From Enterobacter ludwigii (GTDB lineage: Bacteria > Pseudomonadota > Gammaproteobacteria > Enterobacterales > Enterobacteriaceae), in contig CEFQ01000010.1 in NCBI GenBank assembly GCA_900068845.1, positions 963,442-1,027,441 on the forward strand: a stretch of 64,000 bases of DNA, given 5' to 3'. The position numbers and the translations under genes are program-made. Below the pieces are notes generated by a model, which was not told the origin of the DNA, searched no databases, and saw only the letters and a list, made by a program, of their open reading frames with translations. Positions 24,790 through 33,410 of the stretch are shown here, piece by piece (positions within the stretch are counted from its first letter, which is position 1; each line of letters opens with the position of its first letter).

Positions 24790-25818
24790 ATGTCCCAGCA
24801 GAAAACCACTATTCATGATGTGGCGTTGGTCGCCGGGGTGTCGGTCTCTACCGTGTCGTTGGTGCTCTCCGGCAAAGGGCGTATCTCGCCCGCCACGGCC
24901 ACGCGCGTCAATCAGGCGATTGAGCAGCTTGGCTACGTACGTAATCGCTCGGCTTCGATTTTGCGCGGCGGCGAAAGCGGCGTGATCGGCCTGATCGTGC
25001 GCGATCTCAGCCAGCCATTTTATGCCGCGATGACCGCTGGACTCAGCGAAGTGCTGGAACAGCAGGGCAAAGTGCTGGTGCTGACACAAAGCGGTCAGCA
25101 CGGCCAGCATCTTAAACGCTGTTTTGACACGTTGGTGGCGCAGGGCGCCGAGGGCATTGTGCTCGGCGGCGCGGTGGCGCAGGCGGAAACGCTGGTGCCG
25201 TTGGCGCAAGAGCAAAACATTGCTCTGGTCTGCGCCTCGCGCGCCAGCAGCCTGGACAATGTTGATTCATTGCGTCCCGATAACAGTCAGGCGGCGCGCA
25301 TGGCGACCGAATACCTGATTCGTCAGGGACATCAGCGCATCGCCTGGATGGGCGGATTGGGATCGTCTTTGACGCGCGCCGAGCGGATTGGCGGTTATTG
25401 CGCCACCTTGCTGCAATACGGTTTACCGTTTCGCTCTGATTGGATTATTGAGTGCGACGACCGGCAGCAAAGTGTATCCGCGTTGACGCTGGCGCTGTTG
25501 CGTCAGCATCCCGGTATTACGGCGATTCTGGCGTATAACGGCAGTACCGCGCTGGGTTGCTATTTTGGCGCGCTACGCTGTGGGCGGACGTTCGGCGAGG
25601 GCGCGGTAGATAGTTATTACACACAGCAGCTGGCGTTGGTGGGATTCAATGATGATCCGCAGCGTGAACTGCACGATCCCACCATGACTTTTGTCAGTAG
25701 TGAAGCGCGTGATGTGGGAAGAAGGGCGGCGGAGCGGATGATGCAGCGGCTGGCGCAGCCGGAAGCGGAGATTCAGAGCTTGATCGTACCGCCGCAGCTG
25801 ATACGTGGAGAAGTCTAA
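24790..25818 (+). CDS. malI: MalI, LacI-family repressor of malXY
   Basis: Represses the divergent malXY operon and itself. It has 342 residues. The N-terminal LacI helix-turn-helix is TIHDVALVAGVSVSTVSLVLSG (residues about 7-28), followed by the hinge and a periplasmic-binding-protein-like effector domain with GVIGLIVRDLSQPFY. Its position, orientation and both operators match the E. coli malI locus. The inducer is unknown in E. coli as well. Confidence 0.96.
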   Translation: MSQQKTTIHDVALVAGVSVSTVSLVLSGKGRISPATATRVNQAIEQLGYVRNRSASILRGGESGVIGLIVRDLSQPFYAAMTAGLSEVLEQQGKVLVLTQSGQHGQHLKRCFDTLVAQGAEGIVLGGAVAQAETLVPLAQEQNIALVCASRASSLDNVDSLRPDNSQAARMATEYLIRQGHQRIAWMGGLGSSLTRAERIGGYCATLLQYGLPFRSDWIIECDDRQQSVSALTLALLRQHPGITAILAYNGSTALGCYFGALRCGRTFGEGAVDSYYTQQLALVGFNDDPQRELHDPTMTFVSSEARDVGRRAAERMMQRLAQPEAEIQSLIVPPQLIRGEV

Positions 25819-25861
25819 GGGGCTATACCTGCTAAGCACTGCATCAACTCATCGCACATTC

Positions 25862-25895
25862 CGTCGCGGCGCGATTAATTGCGCCGCGACGTTTT
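25862..25895. repeat. REP-like palindrome with T-run downstream of malI
   Basis: CGTCGCGGCGC-GATTAATT-GCGCCGCGACG followed by TTTT. It resembles class A REPs with GTCG in place of GTAG. It lies between convergent malI and ydgA and can act as a terminator for malI. Confidence 0.7.
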
Positions 25896-25933
25896 GTGCG
25901 CTTGGTAATCTGGGCGTTACCCGGTCTTGATGA

Positions 25934-27433
25934 TTACTCTGGCATACCTTCGCTGGTCGGTGCGCCCAACATATAACGTGACAGGAACTGCTCCAGCGTC
26001 ATCTTGTCGCCATTCATCGTGACCTGGCCGTTGCCGTATTGCAGACTGGTGACGATGTTGTCATCCTGCTGCTGCGTAAGGCGGAACATCTGGCCCATCG
26101 CCGCTAAACCTTTCACCTGCTGATCCGCCAGCTTCTGCGCATCATCGCCCTGATAACCTTCCGCCAATCCTACATGACGCATGGTTTCGGTAGCCATCGG
26201 CATATTGATGGTTAATTTGCCGTCGAGCGTTTTCAACACGCGATCAACCGCGGCACCCAAACTCTGCGCTTCGCCGGTCACGGTAGCCGGATCGTTAAAG
26301 CCAACGTTGAGGTTAAAGGTGCTTTCGCCTTTATCATTTTTCCAGCTCAGCGGTGCGATGCTCAGTGTTGGTGAGCCTTTCAACAGCGTTGGCAGGTTAT
26401 TACGCAGAATGGTTTGTACGCTGGCCTGATAGCGAATCGGATCTTCCGCCACGCCCGGCTGGTTCAGCAGATCCTGCATTTGCGCGTTATAGGTGTCCGA
26501 GAAGGCTTTCACCGCCTGCGCATCGAACTGAGCAAATTTCATCGCCAGTTTAGCTTCACCAAACGGCTGCTTCTGCAGAGTAATCTTGTCAACGTTCACA
26601 TCCAGTTGGCCGCCAATCTTGCCCTCTTTATTATCGAAGGAAGAGGTGGTTTTCAGCTTCTCAAGCGACAAACCTTCCTGACCGTTGATGCTGGCATCCA
26701 GTTTATCCAGAGAGATCGCTTGATCACCCACGCGCACGCCTTCCGGGCTGAGATGGGTATCGCCACTCAGTTTCAGACCATTCAGCGTGAACAGCACCGG
26801 CATCTCAACCTGGTTTTTGCGGGTCACCGCGATGCTGGAGAAATCGCCGTCGAGGCTGACTTTGTCACCTTTGCTATCCGCGCTGATGTTCAGCGTGCCG
26901 CCGTTGGTCGCCAGACGATCGCCGGTTTGCGCGTTGTTGTAATCCACTGCCAGCAGGTTAAGGTCAGTATCGGTAGCGCCGCTGTAGCCGACGCGGGTAT
27001 CAGCGTTAACCAACGATTTGCCGTTGGTCAGTTCAAACAGTTTCTTCACCGCATCGGTGTTTTCCAGCTCGGTATGCACCGACGCCATGCTTGGGATCAG
27101 GCTGCCACGCTTTAGCTGCGCAAACGGGAAAGGACCGTGATCGATGGTTTCGTTCAACACAATGCTCTGACCAGGCTTCAACAGCGGATTGTCATTGGTT
27201 TGCGAGCTAGCCTGTACCACCAGTTTGGTTTTACTGCTGAACACGCCGCGCTGATAGTCCTGATAGCTCAGGGTCAAACGGCTGTTCGGCGCGTAGGCAT
27301 TCAGCTGGGTGTTGGCATTCTGCAGCATCTCATCCATATGGCTTTCCAGTTGTTTACCGGTAAACCATGAAGCACCAGTCCAAATCACGCCGAGCGCCAC
27401 AATTACACCTACGGCAACCTTGGTCTTTTTCAT
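25934..27433 (-). CDS. ydgA: YdgA family protein (DUF945)
   Basis: Conserved enterobacterial protein of 499 residues and unknown function. A single N-terminal hydrophobic segment (KVAVGVIVALGVIWTGASWF) acts as membrane anchor or uncleaved signal, and the rest is predicted outside the cytoplasm. The rest is a soluble, repeat-like region, including SYQDYQRGVFSSKTK, ending MLGAPTSEGMPE. The place beside manA matches E. coli. A terminator-type hairpin separates it from manA on the same strand, so it probably has its own promoter in the 130-base gap. Confidence 0.9.
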   Translation of the reverse strand: MKKTKVAVGVIVALGVIWTGASWFTGKQLESHMDEMLQNANTQLNAYAPNSRLTLSYQDYQRGVFSSKTKLVVQASSQTNDNPLLKPGQSIVLNETIDHGPFPFAQLKRGSLIPSMASVHTELENTDAVKKLFELTNGKSLVNADTRVGYSGATDTDLNLLAVDYNNAQTGDRLATNGGTLNISADSKGDKVSLDGDFSSIAVTRKNQVEMPVLFTLNGLKLSGDTHLSPEGVRVGDQAISLDKLDASINGQEGLSLEKLKTTSSFDNKEGKIGGQLDVNVDKITLQKQPFGEAKLAMKFAQFDAQAVKAFSDTYNAQMQDLLNQPGVAEDPIRYQASVQTILRNNLPTLLKGSPTLSIAPLSWKNDKGESTFNLNVGFNDPATVTGEAQSLGAAVDRVLKTLDGKLTINMPMATETMRHVGLAEGYQGDDAQKLADQQVKGLAAMGQMFRLTQQQDDNIVTSLQYGNGQVTMNGDKMTLEQFLSRYMLGAPTSEGMPE

Positions 27434-27492
27434 CGCTGTGTCGTCCTTATCCTTGCGTCCGCACGCCGCTGGTCGGTGCGCGACGGGTGAAG

Positions 27493-27513
27493 AAAAACGC
27501 CCGCAGGCGTTTT
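27493..27513 (-). terminator. Terminator of manA
   Basis: AAAAACGCC-CGCA-GGCGTTTT; 52 bases past the manA stop, with A and T runs on both sides, so it can work in either direction. It separates manA from ydgA on the minus strand. Confidence 0.75.
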
Positions 27514-27565
27514 AAATTAATAGTTTGAAAGAATAGCAGTTAATGCTGGCAGCGTCAGCCGGATC

Positions 27566-28741
27566 TCAGTTGAGCGTATTAAACACCCGCGCCAGACGTC
27601 CGGTGCCCGCCGCGTTCACCGGCGACTCTTCTGCGGCCACAAAGCATGATTCCCCTGGTTTCAGCACCAGTTGTTGACCGGACTTGTCGATAATCGCCTG
27701 ACCTTCAATGCAGAACAGCAGGGCAGCGCTGTTTTGTGCCAGCGCTTGCGGCGCAGCGGAAAGCCCATGAATGGCAAAGGCAAAGTCTTCTACCGGAATC
27801 GGGAAGTTCAGCGTTTCGCCGTCGCGCTGTGGCTGAGTCAGCAGCGTGGCGGCCGGTTTCGCCTGGAATTTCAGGTTAGCCAGCAGTTCCGGGATGTCGA
27901 TAAACTTCGGCGTCAGACCGGCGCGCAACACGTTATCGGAGTTCGCCATCACTTCCAGCGCCACACCTTTCAGATACGCGTGCGGCGTTTCGGCAAACAG
28001 GAACATCGCTTCGCCCGGCTGCAGCGTAATTACATTAAGCAGCAGCGGGGAAAACAGGCCGCTATCCTCCGGATAATCGGCGGCGATGGATTTAATCGTC
28101 TGCCACGGTTCGCCTTCATGCGCATTGAGTGCTGATTTCAATACGCCGATGGCGCGCGATTTGGCCTCGTCTTGCAGCGAAAGCAGCGTGGTAAATAGTG
28201 TTGCCAGGTTGGCTTCGTTAGCATTCTCAAGAAAATGGGCGATGTGCGGATGCGCACCGGCCACCGGTTCCAGCAACGACACAATCTCATGCAGCTCGCG
28301 GAAACCGTTCATCGCCTGGAAGGGCGTTAACGCATACACCAACTCGGGCTTATGGTTGGCATCTTTATAGTTACGCTCGGCGGCGCTGAGTGGAATGCCG
28401 GCGGCATTTTCACGGGCAAAACCTTCTTCGGCAGCGGCTTTGCTGGGATGCACCTGAATCGACAGCGGCTGATCGGCGCACAACACTTTAAACAGAAACG
28501 GCAGCTCACCGAAACGCTCAGCGACCGCCTTGCCCAGCGTGGCGGTTTTATTGGCCTCAATCACCTCACGCAGCGAACGCGCTTCACCGTCAATCTCAAC
28601 GGTTGAGGGGCTTTTCGGGTGCGCGCCCATCCACAATTCCGCCATCGGCAAGCCTTGTGGATTTTCGATGCCGTAGAGTTCGGTCAGCGCAGTTTTGCTG
28701 CCCCAGGCGTAATTTTGCAGCGAATTGTTCAATTTTTGCAT
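27566..28741 (-). CDS. manA: Mannose-6-phosphate isomerase
   Basis: Zinc enzyme interconverting mannose-6-phosphate and fructose-6-phosphate. It has 391 residues, the E. coli length. Type I signatures are NYAWGSKTALTELYG at the start, SIQVHPSKAAAEEGF and NHKPELVYALT for zinc binding, and AETPHAYLKG with NSDNVLRAGLTPKF. It is adjacent and divergent to fumC with 197 bases between; the fumA gene that separates them in E. coli is not here. Confidence 0.97.
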   Translation of the reverse strand: MQKLNNSLQNYAWGSKTALTELYGIENPQGLPMAELWMGAHPKSPSTVEIDGEARSLREVIEANKTATLGKAVAERFGELPFLFKVLCADQPLSIQVHPSKAAAEEGFARENAAGIPLSAAERNYKDANHKPELVYALTPFQAMNGFRELHEIVSLLEPVAGAHPHIAHFLENANEANLATLFTTLLSLQDEAKSRAIGVLKSALNAHEGEPWQTIKSIAADYPEDSGLFSPLLLNVITLQPGEAMFLFAETPHAYLKGVALEVMANSDNVLRAGLTPKFIDIPELLANLKFQAKPAATLLTQPQRDGETLNFPIPVEDFAFAIHGLSAAPQALAQNSAALLFCIEGQAIIDKSGQQLVLKPGESCFVAAEESPVNAAGTGRLARVFNTLN

Positions 28742-28938
28742 CGTTTACCCTTAATAACCGTAAGTAAATAGGCTTATTAAAGCAGAAAGTGCCATAGAAA
28801 ATACACGAACATGTGCAATAAAGGCGATAGCCTCCCATAATGTTAAATTCTTGTATGTGACAATCTTGCTCGCTCAATGGCGTCGCGGGAAGGCGTTTAG
28901 AGCGGAAACCTCAAAATCTGAGCTAAGGAGACGGAGTC

Positions 28939-30336
28939 ATGGCAGCCAATCGCATTGAAAAAGACTCAATGGGACCGATAGAAGTACCGGCGGATAAGTT
29001 GTGGGGCGCACAAACCCAGCGATCGCTGGAACATTTCAAAATCTCAACCGAGAAGATGCCGGTGGCATTGGTGCATGCGCTGGCGCTGACCAAACGCGCC
29101 GCCGCGCAGGTCAATCAGGATCTCGGCTTATTACCGGCCGATCGTGCACAAGCGATTCTCAACGCCGCCGATGAAGTGCTGGCAGATAAACACAGCGATG
29201 AGTTTCCGCTGGCGATCTGGCAGACCGGCTCCGGCACGCAGACCAACATGAATATGAATGAAGTGCTGGCTAACCGCGCCAGTGAGATTCTTGGCGGCGA
29301 GCGTGGCATGGCGCGTCTGGTGCATCCGAATGACGACGTGAATAAAAGCCAAAGCTCCAACGATGTGTTCCCCACCGCCATGCACGTGGCCGCGGTCATC
29401 GCCGTGCGGGAGCAGCTGATTCCGCAGATTCAGGTGCTGAAAAAGACGCTGAGTGAGAAATCCGACGCATTCAAAGACATCGTCAAGATAGGCCGCACCC
29501 ACTTGCAGGATGCGACACCGCTGACGCTCGGCCAGGAGATCTCCGGCTGGGTGGCGATGCTGGAGCACAATCTCAAGCACATTGAAAACAGTATTCCGCA
29601 CGTGGCCGAGCTGGCGCTGGGCGGTACTGCGGTCGGCACCGGCTTGAACACCCATCCGGAATATGCGGTACGCGTAGCGAAAGCGCTGGCCGATCTAACG
29701 AAACAGCCGTTTGTCACCGCGCCGAATAAGTTTGAAGCGCTGGCGACCTGCGATGCGCTGGTTCATGCGCACGGTGCGCTGAAAGGTTTGGCGGCTTCGC
29801 TGATGAAAATTGCTAATGACGTACGCTGGCTGGCGTCTGGTCCGCGCTGCGGCATCGGCGAACTGGCGATCCCGGAAAATGAGCCAGGCAGCTCCATCAT
29901 GCCAGGCAAAGTGAACCCAACCCAGTGCGAAGCGCTAACCATGCTGTGTTGTCAGGTGATGGGCAACGATGTGGCGGTGAATATTGGCGGCGCCTCCGGC
30001 AACTTTGAGCTCAACGTGTTCCGTCCGATGGTGATTCACAACTTCCTGCAATCGGTGCGTTTGTTGGCCGACGGTATGGACAGCTTCAATCACCACTGCG
30101 CGACGGGTATTGAACCGGTGCGCGAGCGCATCGATCAGTTGCTGAACGAATCACTGATGCTGGTGACGGCGCTGAATACCCATATCGGTTATGACAAAGC
30201 GGCGGAAATCGCCAAGAAAGCCCATAAAGAAGGCCTGACGCTTAAAGGCTCGGCGCTGAAGCTGGGCTATCTGACTGAAGAGCAGTTCGATGAGTGGGTG
30301 CGTCCGGAAGAGATGGTTGGCAGCATGAAGCAGTAA
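28939..30336 (+). CDS. fumC: Fumarase C (class II, iron-independent)
   Basis: Converts fumarate to L-malate without an iron-sulfur cluster, useful under oxidative or iron-poor conditions. It has 465 residues. The catalytic His188 lies in GRTHLQDATPLTLGQE. The mobile signature loop GSSIMPGKVNP starts at residue 317, with the catalytic serine at 318. CTAAGGAGAC provides the ribosome-binding site. A class A REP follows, shared with the convergent anti-sigma gene. In E. coli fumC lies downstream of fumA; here it stands alone. Confidence 0.98.
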   Translation: MAANRIEKDSMGPIEVPADKLWGAQTQRSLEHFKISTEKMPVALVHALALTKRAAAQVNQDLGLLPADRAQAILNAADEVLADKHSDEFPLAIWQTGSGTQTNMNMNEVLANRASEILGGERGMARLVHPNDDVNKSQSSNDVFPTAMHVAAVIAVREQLIPQIQVLKKTLSEKSDAFKDIVKIGRTHLQDATPLTLGQEISGWVAMLEHNLKHIENSIPHVAELALGGTAVGTGLNTHPEYAVRVAKALADLTKQPFVTAPNKFEALATCDALVHAHGALKGLAASLMKIANDVRWLASGPRCGIGELAIPENEPGSSIMPGKVNPTQCEALTMLCCQVMGNDVAVNIGGASGNFELNVFRPMVIHNFLQSVRLLADGMDSFNHHCATGIEPVRERIDQLLNESLMLVTALNTHIGYDKAAEIAKKAHKEGLTLKGSALKLGYLTEEQFDEWVRPEEMVGSMKQ

Positions 30337-30370
30337 ACTGCTGTTAAAAGTTGGGAGACATAGCACCCAT

Positions 30371-30412
30371 CGTAGCGGCGCAATTCTTTGCGCGATAAAT
30401 CGCGCCGCTACG
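30371..30412. repeat. Class A GTAG-REP pair between fumC and the anti-sigma gene
   Basis: Two GTAG-headed class A units meet back to back: CGTAGCGGCGCAATTC... and ...AATCGCGCCGCTACG, with GTAG at both outer ends. It is the only sizeable secondary structure between these convergent genes, so it may also block read-through. Confidence 0.88.
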
Positions 30413-30426
30413 GAATGTGCGGTTAT

Positions 30427-31074
30427 TTACAGCTGCCCGCTGTACAACACCGGCCCGGTTGGCTGGCCGGTGGGCGATCCGCCTTGCGGTTCCAGGCTGA
30501 TTGCAATCATGCCGGAACGCGCTAACTCACGATCTTTCAGCGTGATAGCCGTGGTGTTTTGGTTATCGACTAAACCGAGTGAAATCGGCGCTTTACCCAC
30601 CGGAATCAACCACAGTTCAAGGCTGCGACTCGTCGTCAGCGCCACCGGATGTAACGGCGTCAGGCTCAGCTGTGCCAGCTTGCTATCTGCGCTGACCACC
30701 CACTGTTCACGATGCTGTGCATCACTCAATACCGTTAACGGCGTTAATGTGGGTTGCTGCAGGAAGAGCGAGGCCACCAGCGCAATGGCCGCAATACTGG
30801 CTGCCAGCATCCAACCCACGTAGCGGAGTGCAGGTGGCTGCCCATTTTTCTCAGGCAGGCTCAGCGTAATTTTTTTCCACACCTTTTCAGGCGGCATGAC
30901 GGGCGCAAGCTGATTATCAAGGCCCGCCAGCACGGCTTGCCAACGGGCGACATTAGTCGCCAGCGCTGGCTCGTTGCGCAGCCTGCGTTCAAAGCGTAAG
31001 CGCGCAAGGCCACTCAACGTACCCAGCGCGTACTCCGCCGATAAGGCATCATCGCGTTGTAATTTATCATTCAT
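30427..31074 (-). CDS. RskA-like anti-sigma factor
   Basis: Predicted membrane-anchored anti-sigma factor holding the upstream ECF sigma. It has 215 residues. The N-terminal sigma-binding segment carries the family motif AEYALGTLSG (residues 13-22). A single membrane span lies at about 84-105, and the C-terminal RskA domain (LWLIPVGKAPISLG) is presumably periplasmic. ATG 31074 gives an ATGA overlap with the sigma stop; an ATG four codons earlier is less likely. Last gene of the operon fasciclin-sigma-anti-sigma. Anti-sigma-K-type by family; the activating signal is unknown. Confidence 0.85.
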   Translation of the reverse strand: MNDKLQRDDALSAEYALGTLSGLARLRFERRLRNEPALATNVARWQAVLAGLDNQLAPVMPPEKVWKKITLSLPEKNGQPPALRYVGWMLAASIAAIALVASLFLQQPTLTPLTVLSDAQHREQWVVSADSKLAQLSLTPLHPVALTTSRSLELWLIPVGKAPISLGLVDNQNTTAITLKDRELARSGMIAISLEPQGGSPTGQPTGPVLYSGQL

Positions 31075-31628
31075 AGGCCCACACACTCCCGCAGATGCTC
31101 CAGCGCGCGGCGTATCCAGCTTTTTACCGAGCCAACCGGCTGTTGCAGCCAGGCGGCAATATCACTGTGGGACATCCCCTGGTAATAGGCGAGCGTGATG
31201 CTTTGCTGCTGTTCGCTGCTCAGATGGCCAATGCAGTGTCGCAGACGATCGGCTTGCGCCGGATCGTGCCAGTTATTCTGTTCGTCTTCGGTGGTTGTTT
31301 GCAGTAGATCGTTAAACTCTTCGGCATCCAGCGTTAGGCGCGCTTGTCCGCTGCGCAACCCGTCAATGCAGCGATTGCGCACAATGTGCGTCATCCATGT
31401 CATCGGCGCGCTGAGGGCGGCATCGTAAGAGGCGGCACGGTGCCAGATAGTGAGATAACAATCGTGCAGCACTTCTTCCGCCCAACCTTGCTGACGTAAC
31501 ATTCGCAGGGCGAGAGCGAAAAGGTGCGGCGAAGTGAGTCGATACAGTTGTTCAAATGCGCGGCGGTCACCTCGGGCGATCGCCGGCAATAAATTGTCTA
31601 ACCGTTCTGCAAGCCTATTATCCATCAT
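31071..31628 (-). CDS. ECF-type RNA polymerase sigma factor (SigK/RpoE-like)
   Basis: Extracytoplasmic-function sigma factor, 185 residues. Region 2 includes FEQLYRLTSPHLFALALRM and the DNA-melting part SAPMTWMTHIVRNRCIDGLR. Region 4 includes LSSEQQQSITLAYYQGMSHSDIAA and GSVKSWIRRALEHLR. Pairing with an RskA-like anti-sigma places it near the SigK-type ECF group. It lies 40 bases downstream of the fasciclin gene and overlaps the anti-sigma by 4 bases. The start may be 31628 or the next ATG at 31625. The regulon is unknown; the fasciclin gene is the obvious target. Confidence 0.9.
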   Translation of the reverse strand: MMDNRLAERLDNLLPAIARGDRRAFEQLYRLTSPHLFALALRMLRQQGWAEEVLHDCYLTIWHRAASYDAALSAPMTWMTHIVRNRCIDGLRSGQARLTLDAEEFNDLLQTTTEDEQNNWHDPAQADRLRHCIGHLSSEQQQSITLAYYQGMSHSDIAAWLQQPVGSVKSWIRRALEHLRECVGL

Positions 31629-31668
31629 CTTCCCGGTTGGCTAAAATGCCCCATCCGAGTATAGGCAA

Positions 31669-32232
31669 TTACTTCGGCATCAAGACGGTATCAATCACAT
31701 CAATCACACCGTTTTTCTGGCTGACGTCATAAGTGCTGATGTTGGCCACATTGCCCTGACCATCTTTCAACTGAATGTTATGTGGCCCGTTGCTCATGAT
31801 CCACAGCGGCTGGCCGTTGACAGTTTTTAGCTCGGCATGTCCGCCACCTTGTTTAATCTTTTTCTCCAACGCTTTCATGTCGTATTTACCGGCCACCACA
31901 TGGTAAGTGAGGATGCTGGTCAGCGTGGCTTTGTTCTCTGGTTTTACCAGATTATCCACGGTGCCCGCCGGCAATTTAGCAAAGGCGGCATTGGTCGGCG
32001 CAAACACCGTGAATGGACCTTTGCCTTCGAGGGTTTCCACCAGACCGGCGGCTTTCACTGCCGCCACCAAGGTGGTGTGATCTTTAGAATTAAGCGCATT
32101 TTCGACGATATTTTTTTGCGGAGACATCGCTGCGCCGCCCACCATCACCGAGCCATTGTCCATGGCGGCGAAAGCGCCTGTGGTGAACAGTAAGGTGCCG
32201 GATACGACTGCAATGCTGATTAGCTTTTTCAT
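31669..32232 (-). CDS. Secreted fasciclin (FAS1) domain protein
   Basis: Single-FAS1-domain exported protein, 187 residues. The signal peptide MKKLISIAVVSGTLLFTTGAFA is followed by a short linker and the FAS1 domain. The domain has H1 GPFTVFAPTNAAFAKLP, the central YHVVAGKYD and an H2-like GVIDVIDTVLMP end. ATG 32232 was chosen for GAGGAT and the signal peptide; a longer reading adds 38 unlikely residues. It is first in the operon with the ECF sigma and anti-sigma. FAS1 domains mediate adhesion or small-ligand binding. A co-regulated fasciclin with SigK/RskA is also known in mycobacteria. Confidence 0.9.
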   Translation of the reverse strand: MKKLISIAVVSGTLLFTTGAFAAMDNGSVMVGGAAMSPQKNIVENALNSKDHTTLVAAVKAAGLVETLEGKGPFTVFAPTNAAFAKLPAGTVDNLVKPENKATLTSILTYHVVAGKYDMKALEKKIKQGGGHAELKTVNGQPLWIMSNGPHNIQLKDGQGNVANISTYDVSQKNGVIDVIDTVLMPK

Positions 32233-32277
32233 CTTAAATCCTCGTAGTAGGGAGCGAAGAAGTTGCTCACACATTGA

Positions 32278-32306
32278 TATACGAGGGCAGGATGCTAATT
32301 GGATGC
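32278..32306 (-). promoter_or_regulatory. Candidate ECF-sigma promoter of the fasciclin operon
   Basis: On the minus strand GCATCC (plus 32306-32301) and CGTATA (plus 32283-32278) are 17 bases apart, 46 bases upstream of the fasciclin start. The CATCC-type -35 resembles promoters of SigK-like ECF factors. This would make the operon autoregulated. The match is visual and the consensus is from memory. Confidence 0.35.
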
Positions 32307-32324
32307 AGCGATTTAAAAATAAAT

Positions 32325-33254
32325 TTATGCCAGCCGATCGCTCCATAAATGCAGGCGCGGAATGATCAGATGCAGCGGCTCGGCCAGCGGTTTATGGCGA
32401 TACGCAACGTTCTCCGCATCGTAATTCAATAGCTCACCGAGGATTGGAACCTGCGTCTTATCGCGGCACAGCACCAGCAACGGGGAAGGGCAGGCAAGCT
32501 GCACCTGTTTCTTCTCGCTGGCGCGCCACACGCGGGCAATAGGCTGCACTTTTACCGGACGTTTTATTTTCAGCTTCGCCCCGGCGGGTAAGGCGAGAAT
32601 CGCTTCCAGCTCTTGCTGCACTTTCTCCGCCCACTGTTCACGCGACCACGGCGCCTGAGCGCGATTGGCTTTCAGGCTGCGCTCCAGCTGTTCCACCACC
32701 GCATCGCGCGTGACATTTTTGATGATGTTTTTATTCGCCCAGCCAAAGCGCAAACTGTCGGGCGAGTTGAGGAGCGTTACGCTGCGATAGGCGTTGAGGG
32801 TAATTAATCCGCGCAGATGCTGGTGGACGAATTCAAAGCGCGCCTCGCTCGGCAAGCCCGAATCTACCGTGATTAACTGTTCCAGCCGCTGCTTCAGGGC
32901 GTTAATCTCCACCACCTGCAGGGTGATCTGTTCATGTATATCACCTTCAGCTTCGATACAGATTGCCCCCGGCAAACGCACGGCGGCTTTGGTGCTGAGC
33001 TTTTCCGATTGATGCTGCATAAACAGGCGGCAATAGTGCGACAGCGCCATCTCACGCGCGGTTTTGCCGAGGTGCTGCGTCACCGCGATGCGTTCAATTT
33101 CATCATGCTCGCGGCCCTTTTCGATTTCCGGCAGGCTAAACACGCGCGCAATCAGCAGCGGCTGCTGTTCAATCTGCTGACGCAACTGACTTAAACCCGC
33201 TTCCAGCGCGTTCACGCACTCATGTAAATCGGCAACCAAATCGTAGCGAGCCAT
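32325..33254 (-). CDS. tus: Tus, DNA replication terminus site-binding protein
   Basis: Binds Ter sites and arrests replication forks arriving from one side. It has 309 residues, exactly the E. coli length. The N-terminal MARYDLVADLHECVNALEAGL, the conserved middle segment LITLNAYRSVTLL and C-terminal PRLHLWSDRLA fit Tus, although overall divergence from E. coli is considerable. The order fumC ... tus matches the E. coli terminus. A Ter site lies 13 bases upstream of the start, allowing the same autorepression as TerB gives in E. coli. The 3' part overlaps no other gene. Confidence 0.95.
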   Translation of the reverse strand: MARYDLVADLHECVNALEAGLSQLRQQIEQQPLLIARVFSLPEIEKGREHDEIERIAVTQHLGKTAREMALSHYCRLFMQHQSEKLSTKAAVRLPGAICIEAEGDIHEQITLQVVEINALKQRLEQLITVDSGLPSEARFEFVHQHLRGLITLNAYRSVTLLNSPDSLRFGWANKNIIKNVTRDAVVEQLERSLKANRAQAPWSREQWAEKVQQELEAILALPAGAKLKIKRPVKVQPIARVWRASEKKQVQLACPSPLLVLCRDKTQVPILGELLNYDAENVAYRHKPLAEPLHLIIPRLHLWSDRLA

Positions 33255-33266
33255 AACACACCTTAA

Positions 33267-33281
33267 TAGTTACAACATACT
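33267..33281 (-). promoter_or_regulatory. Replication terminator site (Ter, TerB-like)
   Basis: On the minus strand AGTATGTTGTAACTA fits the Ter consensus AGNATGTTGTAACTAA at 14 of 14 informative positions up to its last base. It is 13 bases upstream of tus, where E. coli has TerB. Bound Tus would both stop forks from the non-permissive side and repress tus. Confidence 0.93.
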
Positions 33282-33410
33282 TTTAAGCTTACTCGCTTAG
33301 GTGCGAATCTGCCAGTGCAATGCGCGGATTTCGTCAGCCAGGAATGCTCAGGATTTTTCCAGCGGGATGAGCGTGTTATAACAATGCTTTGCCTGCTAAC
33401 GGAAAACGTT

